A DNA stretch of 64,000 nucleotides from Rhynchopus sp. YZ270_cl-10. Lineage: Eukaryota > Euglenozoa > Diplonemea > Diplonemida > Diplonemidae. The translations under genes and the position numbers were made by a program. Positions within the stretch are counted from its first letter, which is position 1. Each line of letters opens with the position of its first letter. Under the pieces are notes generated by a model. It saw only the letters and a program-made list of their open reading frames with translations. It was not told the origin of the DNA and made no database searches. Positions 59,689-64,000 of this stretch are shown here, one piece after another. The stretch covers positions 62,001 to 126,000 of the forward strand of contig OZ037925.1 in assembly GCA_964035575.1 (NCBI GenBank). The letters are read 5' to 3'.

Positions 59689-62367
59689 CTAAACGAGAAC
59701 GCTGTTATCGGGCTCCATCTTCCCATCATCGCCAAGAAGCAACTGCAACGCGGCCCGTCGAGGTGTATAATAACTATCCTCCCAGGACTCCCCCCAGTGA
59801 ATCTTCTCCGTCTGGGACGAATCGGTGCTGAGCGAGGTGTGGACTTCCCCGAGCTCCACCAGCCCTTCGTCGGAATAGGAGACCTGGGGCTTTTCGAAGA
59901 AGATGCGGTACACTTCGCCTGCAATGTCGCACAGCGACTTCATCACGAGCACACCCGCTGTCAAAAGGAACAGCATTGACGCAACCTCGAACAGCCACAG
60001 CCCCCCATCCCCATAATACGCTACAGCCATGAAGGACAGCGCTGTCGTCTGCGAGCCCAACGTCACTACCTCCGCAACACAGTCACGTTGTCGTGCATAT
60101 GGCCAGAGATACACCAGGACCACACCATACGCCGTGAACACCACCACTGCTGCCACCTGAAGATGCCCACATTGCGTGCTGTCATCCGTAGGCACGCTTT
60201 TGATAGCAGAAAGCGCGAGGGAAAAGGTGAACTCTACCGCACTGTACCAGACCGCCCCTTCACGGTAGCTTCGTACCATGCTTGCGTAGCGGGGGACCCA
60301 CATAACGTCTGTGGTGGACGCCCATTCGCCTTCACCCATGAAGAGCGAGACGGTGAGACCACGTTGTGGGTAGGTTTCGTAGCGGGCAAGGCGGGGGACA
60401 TCGCGGCGTACGACGTGGTATACCCAGACAGGGACCGCACAGCAGAGTAGCACGCCAGCCACGCCGCCGGCAATCTCCCAGCCGCTGCCACGGATGATCA
60501 AATTGAACGCACCCATGCTTAACCCTTGGTATAGGAACTGAAAGACATAGAGTGGTATTGAAGGGACCCGGAGCAGGCCCAGTATGTCGGTGTTTTTGAA
60601 GCGTGACGGCAGCCTGAACGCGCATATGAGCAGCACAGAGGTGAACGCGGCGCCAGCGCAGATCAGTGCATTGCCCATAACGACACCTGCCATCGGTGTG
60701 CCCCAAGGGCTCCACTGTGTGGGGTGCAGTGCAACAGGGAGGCCGCTCTGCGTGCTCTGTCCGGGACCTGTGTGGCAGAGGTCCGCCATAAGCGCAAGCC
60801 GCATGGCACCACCTGCACTGGCCATGCCTGCAGCAGAGGCCAGCGCCGCGACGGAGGCTCCCTTCTTCGTCGCCTCGGTGCGTTCTTCAAGGATTTGCTG
60901 TAGAGGGGAAGGGTGGTGGAGATGATTTTTTTGTCCAAAAACACATACCTCTGGCGAATTGACTACCACCTCCATTGTGAGGTTCTCCCTCTCTGGGGCC
61001 TGCGTCGTCACCTGCTGTGGCATTTGCGTTCTCACAATCGCCACCACGGGGTGCGCTGTGGACATGGGCACCTGCGTCGGTGGCGCTGCTGTGGGTGTCA
61101 CTGTGGGTGGCGCTTGCGTTAGCGGCGCCGACGTGGCTGGGAACGCTGTCAGGGGTGCCAACGTTGGTGGCGCTAATGTCAACGGCGGCAACGTGAGCGG
61201 TGCAGGGGTCTCTGGCGACGGTGTCGGTGGTATCAGTGTCGGCCCTAGCGTCGGCGGCGCTGGTGTTGGCGGTGCAGGTGTCGGTGGTGCAGGTGTTGGA
61301 GGCAGAGGAGTAGGCGGCGCTGGCGTTGCCGGCGCATCCGTGAACAGCATGTCATAGATACGCAACCCATTCTGGTTCCCCGCAACGTATAGGTAGCCCT
61401 CGTACACCTCAATCCCTTCCTTCCCGTTCGACATCAACGGCACTGTCTGGATCAGTTGAATTGGCGTCTTCGCTGTGTCGTACACACGAAACTGGCTGTT
61501 CGAGTAGTCCGTTGTAAAAACGAAGGGCGGTGCAGCAGCTATCCCCACACAACTTAGCCCCGTCAAGCAGGCATGTCGCCCCACCTCTATTAAACCACCA
61601 GGGTCCATCGGGTCCACCTTAAAATACAACCAGACCTGCACCGCAGCAACAAACACCAAATCGTCTTCGATCTGTATGTCATATGGCGTGCCTGGGGTGA
61701 TCTCATGAAACGCCAACGGCACAATGTTGACCGGGTCTGCCAGGGAATACACCTCCACCTTGCTTCCCGCTGTGTACAGAAGCTTCCGCGACGCATCCAC
61801 TGCGAGACCGTGGCATTTCATGGGGTTCGGCACCGTCTTTAAGAGATTCGGTGTACTGTCAAATATGCTGATCCCCCCAGCACCCAGCTGCGAACAGCAT
61901 GCGTAGATGTATTCACCGTACACCGCCAATGAAGAGCAATCTGTAGACCCAGGGTCTGCATCGGACCCATTCACGACAGTCATGGCCCCAGGTTCGGTCA
62001 CATTAACCTTCCAAAGCTGCCCGGACAGTCCGATAGCGTATATATACTCTGGGGAGCCGGTCACCACATCAACGATGTTCTCGCCAAGCTTTACGTCGTG
62101 CAGATACGTCAGCGAGCCAGGTCCGTTGAAACGACGTGCCACAACACCGTCATAAAGGTGCGACGCATACACCACAGTGTTGTTGCGTGCGTCAAAACAC
62201 ATATTCCGGTTCTCCGCAGATGTCCAAAGATGGTCGGCCACCTCCTTCACATACTGTGCGTCGGCAGGAGAGAAGAGGAGAAGCAGGAAGGGGAGGAGGA
62301 GGAGGAGGGAAGGGAGACGAATGGTGTGTGTGAGCAACGCAAGAGGTTTAATAGGTCGCTCATGCAT
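59689..62367 (-). CDS. Surface protein: beta-propeller, Pro/Thr stalk, multi-pass membrane domain
   Basis: Exons 60949-62367 and 59689-60897 give about 875 residues. The 51-bp intron (60898-60948, GTATGTG...CTACAG, phase 0) has no in-frame stop, so an unspliced reading would seem open. The start at 62367 begins a strong signal peptide ending near SPADAQ. Residues about 40-335 form a beta-propeller with LVIVD-like repeats (LYTAGSKVEVYSLADP; YLYVAGNQNGLRIYD). A stalk of about 115 residues (335-450) is mostly APPTPAPPTP and ALTLP runs, as in extracellular spacers. After a Cys-containing juxtamembrane part come seven or eight membrane helices (about 520-810), starting GVVMGNALICAGAAFTSVLL. The cytosolic tail has acidic and Ser/Thr-rich stretches. 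It may sense or bind something outside the cell; ligand and family are unknown to me. Confidence 0.8.
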   Translation of the reverse strand: MHERPIKPLALLTHTIRLPSLLLLLPFLLLLFSPADAQYVKEVADHLWTSAENRNMCFDARNNTVVYASHLYDGVVARRFNGPGSLTYLHDVKLGENIVDVVTGSPEYIYAIGLSGQLWKVNVTEPGAMTVVNGSDADPGSTDCSSLAVYGEYIYACCSQLGAGGISIFDSTPNLLKTVPNPMKCHGLAVDASRKLLYTAGSKVEVYSLADPVNIVPLAFHEITPGTPYDIQIEDDLVFVAAVQVWLYFKVDPMDPGGLIEVGRHACLTGLSCVGIAAAPPFVFTTDYSNSQFRVYDTAKTPIQLIQTVPLMSNGKEGIEVYEGYLYVAGNQNGLRIYDMLFTDAPATPAPPTPLPPTPAPPTPAPPTPAPPTLGPTLIPPTPSPETPAPLTLPPLTLAPPTLAPLTAFPATSAPLTQAPPTVTPTAAPPTQVPMSTAHPVVAIVRTQMPQQVTTQAPERENLTMEVVVNSPEVCVFGQKNHLHHPSPLQQILEERTEATKKGASVAALASAAGMASAGGAMRLALMADLCHTGPGQSTQSGLPVALHPTQWSPWGTPMAGVVMGNALICAGAAFTSVLLICAFRLPSRFKNTDILGLLRVPSIPLYVFQFLYQGLSMGAFNLIIRGSGWEIAGGVAGVLLCCAVPVWVYHVVRRDVPRLARYETYPQRGLTVSLFMGEGEWASTTDVMWVPRYASMVRSYREGAVWYSAVEFTFSLALSAIKSVPTDDSTQCGHLQVAAVVVFTAYGVVLVYLWPYARQRDCVAEVVTLGSQTTALSFMAVAYYGDGGLWLFEVASMLFLLTAGVLVMKSLCDIAGEVYRIFFEKPQVSYSDEGLVELGEVHTSLSTDSSQTEKIHWGESWEDSYYTPRRAALQLLLGDDGKMEPDNSVLV

Positions 62368-62650
62368 TGGGAGTGTGTGTGTGTGTGGGGGGTGTGCTCC
62401 CTCCTCTGGTGTGTGTTTGATAATTAATATGGGTAATTCCCCCAAAAAGGCGCATTGATGATGAGGTGTTTATGATGGTAAAAGTGAGCAAAAGGTGCGA
62501 GATCTTTTTTTTTTCTTTCAAAAATTCATTCTTTTTTGCAACGTGGTAACGACCGACAACATTTTTGGATGGTCAACAAAAAGGGGGGTATACGCTCATA
62601 TCTCCACAGATGGGGGAAGAGAACGAGCGTCGGGGGGTTTGTTGTTTTTT

Positions 62651-62700
62651 TTGAAAACTTGGTTGTATTAGTGTAGCCACCCTAGAGTGTGCTCCACTAT
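62651..62700 (-). repeat. Dispersed repeat C, consensus-like copy
   Basis: TGAAAACTTGGTTGTATTAG, TGTAGCCACCCTAGAGTGTG and CTCCACTATA; this is the empty-site form of the locus hit by the 53.8-kb element. Confidence 0.75.
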
Positions 62701-62899
62701 ATATATTTTTTGTTTTGGGTTTTGACCATCTCTCTCTGTATTGTTTTGACTGCTTTTTTCCGAAAAAAGCATGTTAGTTTGGTGTTAACTGCAAAACAGA
62801 AGGGCAAGCAAGATTGCTTCAAACTTTTCTGAGTATTACTCGATTTACTATTTTCTGTTTCTCTTTTGGCTCACACTTTCTGGAAAAAAGAAAAAAAAA

Positions 62900-63022
62900 A
62901 AGTTGACTTGAAATACAAAAGCCCCTCTCGTGAACAGTGTACCTTGGTATGACCGGGTGTACCGAGGGGTGGACACCCAACCATGCAGTCCTACAATCCA
63001 TTTCGTGGTTTGCATCTGAAAA
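62900..63022 (-). repeat. Dispersed repeat D copy
   Basis: TTGACTTGAAATACAAAAGC, CTCTCGTGAACAGTGTACCT, GGGGTGGACACCCAACCATG, CAGTCCTAC and GTTTGCATCTGAAAAAA. Confidence 0.75.
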
Positions 63023-63347
63023 AAAAAGGGGAAGGCGTAAGATAGGTTAGTTTTCTGGTTTCGGTGGTCTGCTCCTTGACCAGGATTCAGCCTGTGGCGC
63101 GCTTATCAAAAGGAGCCAGGGCTATTTGTGTGGGGGGGAAAACAAAGGGGAGGGTTGGGATTGAGTGTTTTTCACAGGGGGAGGGCAGAAGGAAATATTT
63201 CGCATGAGTTCTTTTTTTGGTAATAAATCTGTTTGGTTTAGATGTGTTAGCTGCTTTTCAGACAGTTCTTCACTTATCCATAAAAAAAAAAACACTCTCA
63301 AGAAAAAGGCCATTTTGGCCTGTTGGATTCGTTGCAAATTGTTTTTT

Positions 63348-63394
63348 TGAAAACTTGGTTATTAGTGTAGCCACCCTAGAGTGTGCTCCACTAT
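63348..63394 (-). repeat. Dispersed repeat C copy
   Basis: Matches the 62651 copy almost base for base over 45 bp, lacking GT after GGTT. Confidence 0.75.
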
Positions 63395-63931
63395 TTTTTT
63401 TTCTTTCACTGTAACTTAGTCGCTTTATTGGGGAAAAAGAAGCGAGCTGGACAAAAGCAAGTATTTTTTTTCCATAGTTTTAGCGAGTGTTGGGGCAACA
63501 CCTGGTCAAGGAGATTACATTTTTCCTTCCTTCAAAACTTCACACACAGGGTTTTGGGAGACACGCAGGGTAGGTTCTATGCTATGCACGGAACCACCCT
63601 GCACCTGTGTGTCATATTGTTTTCCGTGCAATGATGGGGAAACGTTCCGCAGTCGAAACTAAGGCAACGCTACAACCGTGTGGAAAAAAAGAAGAGGAAA
63701 AATATTTTTTTCTCAATGAAAGTGGTGTTTACGTTTTTGGGTACTGTGGAGAATATGTTCGATAAAAAGAAACGCGAGCTTGTTGTTTTATCTCATTCTG
63801 ACTATTTTGTTCATAGAGAAAATATAAGGGTAGTGCAGCTTTTGCTTTTTTTTTTTTTTGGTAAACGTCCACACTGCACACACTTTTGGAGATGTGGCGG
63901 GACGCTTCCGGGGGAAAAAAAGAAATTAATA

Positions 63932-63966
63932 AGAATGAACTAAGCCTATCGTGCTTGGTCACCTTC
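63932..63966 (-). repeat. Dispersed repeat B copy
   Basis: AATGAACTAAGCCTATCGTG then CTTGGTCACCTTC; arms TAAGC/GCTTG pair with one wobble. Confidence 0.65.
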
Positions 63967-64000
63967 AATGAGTTCCTATTATTGTACTACCCTAACAGGA

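Larger units (their letters stand above)
62368..64000. other. Terminal spacer, no gene seen
   Basis: 1.6 kb of AT-rich spacer. It contains a (GT)n run (62371-62388), two copies of repeat C, one of repeat D and one of repeat B. No coding-like frame. Confidence 0.55.

Overview
The window is nuclear DNA of a unicellular eukaryote. Long GC-rich reading frames sit in AT-rich spacers full of A/T homopolymers. Several genes carry short spliceosomal introns (47-185 bp) whose donors are mostly GTATG; six of the nine I place are phase 0. The only H2A-type histone here is a fusion protein. Twelve of thirteen gene loci lie on the minus strand, as in the one-directional arrays of Euglenozoa. Two proteins also resemble kinetoplastid hypotheticals: one has a doubled 'FYxKHxPxK' motif, the other repeated 'TVIGVxxGxLW' modules. 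A discobid/euglenozoan-like flagellate is my best guess, at low confidence; no rRNA, tRNA or spliced leader was recognised to settle it.

Layout. 1-1.57 kb: trinucleotide and short tandem repeats. 2.2-20.7 kb: gene-dense block, all minus except the last gene: a tandem alpha/beta hydrolase with a CE15-like first half, a BBE-type flavoenzyme, a three-exon protein with the FYxKHxPxK motif, a 1999-aa protein with about ten copies of an unnamed module, a tandem AAA ATPase (PEX1-like) with Gln in the D2 Walker B, an acireductone-dioxygenase-like protein lacking two metal ligands, and a small single-pass membrane protein (+). 22.5-24.65 kb: a TIR element whose interior is almost entirely minisatellite. 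25.4-35.05 kb: a four-exon gene for a ~3094-aa surface protein with CHRD-like modules, one membrane helix and a coiled-coil tail.

35.4-36.3 kb holds a foldback element with perfect 32-bp TIRs. 36.6-41.7 kb is a tandem segmental duplication carrying two copies of a histone gene of unusual design: an H2A fold, a basic linker and a SUKH (SMI1/KNR4) domain. Copy A is intact; copy B has a shortened linker and a one-base frameshift. 43.1-46.8 kb: a coiled-coil protein (three exons) and a PH-domain-like protein. 46.85-59.69 kb: 12.8 kb without a convincing gene, holding nested TIR elements, MITEs, foldbacks and several families of short dispersed repeats. 59.7-62.4 kb: a secreted beta-propeller plus Pro/Thr stalk plus multi-pass membrane protein.

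No operon-like functional grouping is evident. The strongest novelty candidates are the H2A-SUKH fusion, the ten-module protein, and the short hairpin repeats that all point the same way as the genes.
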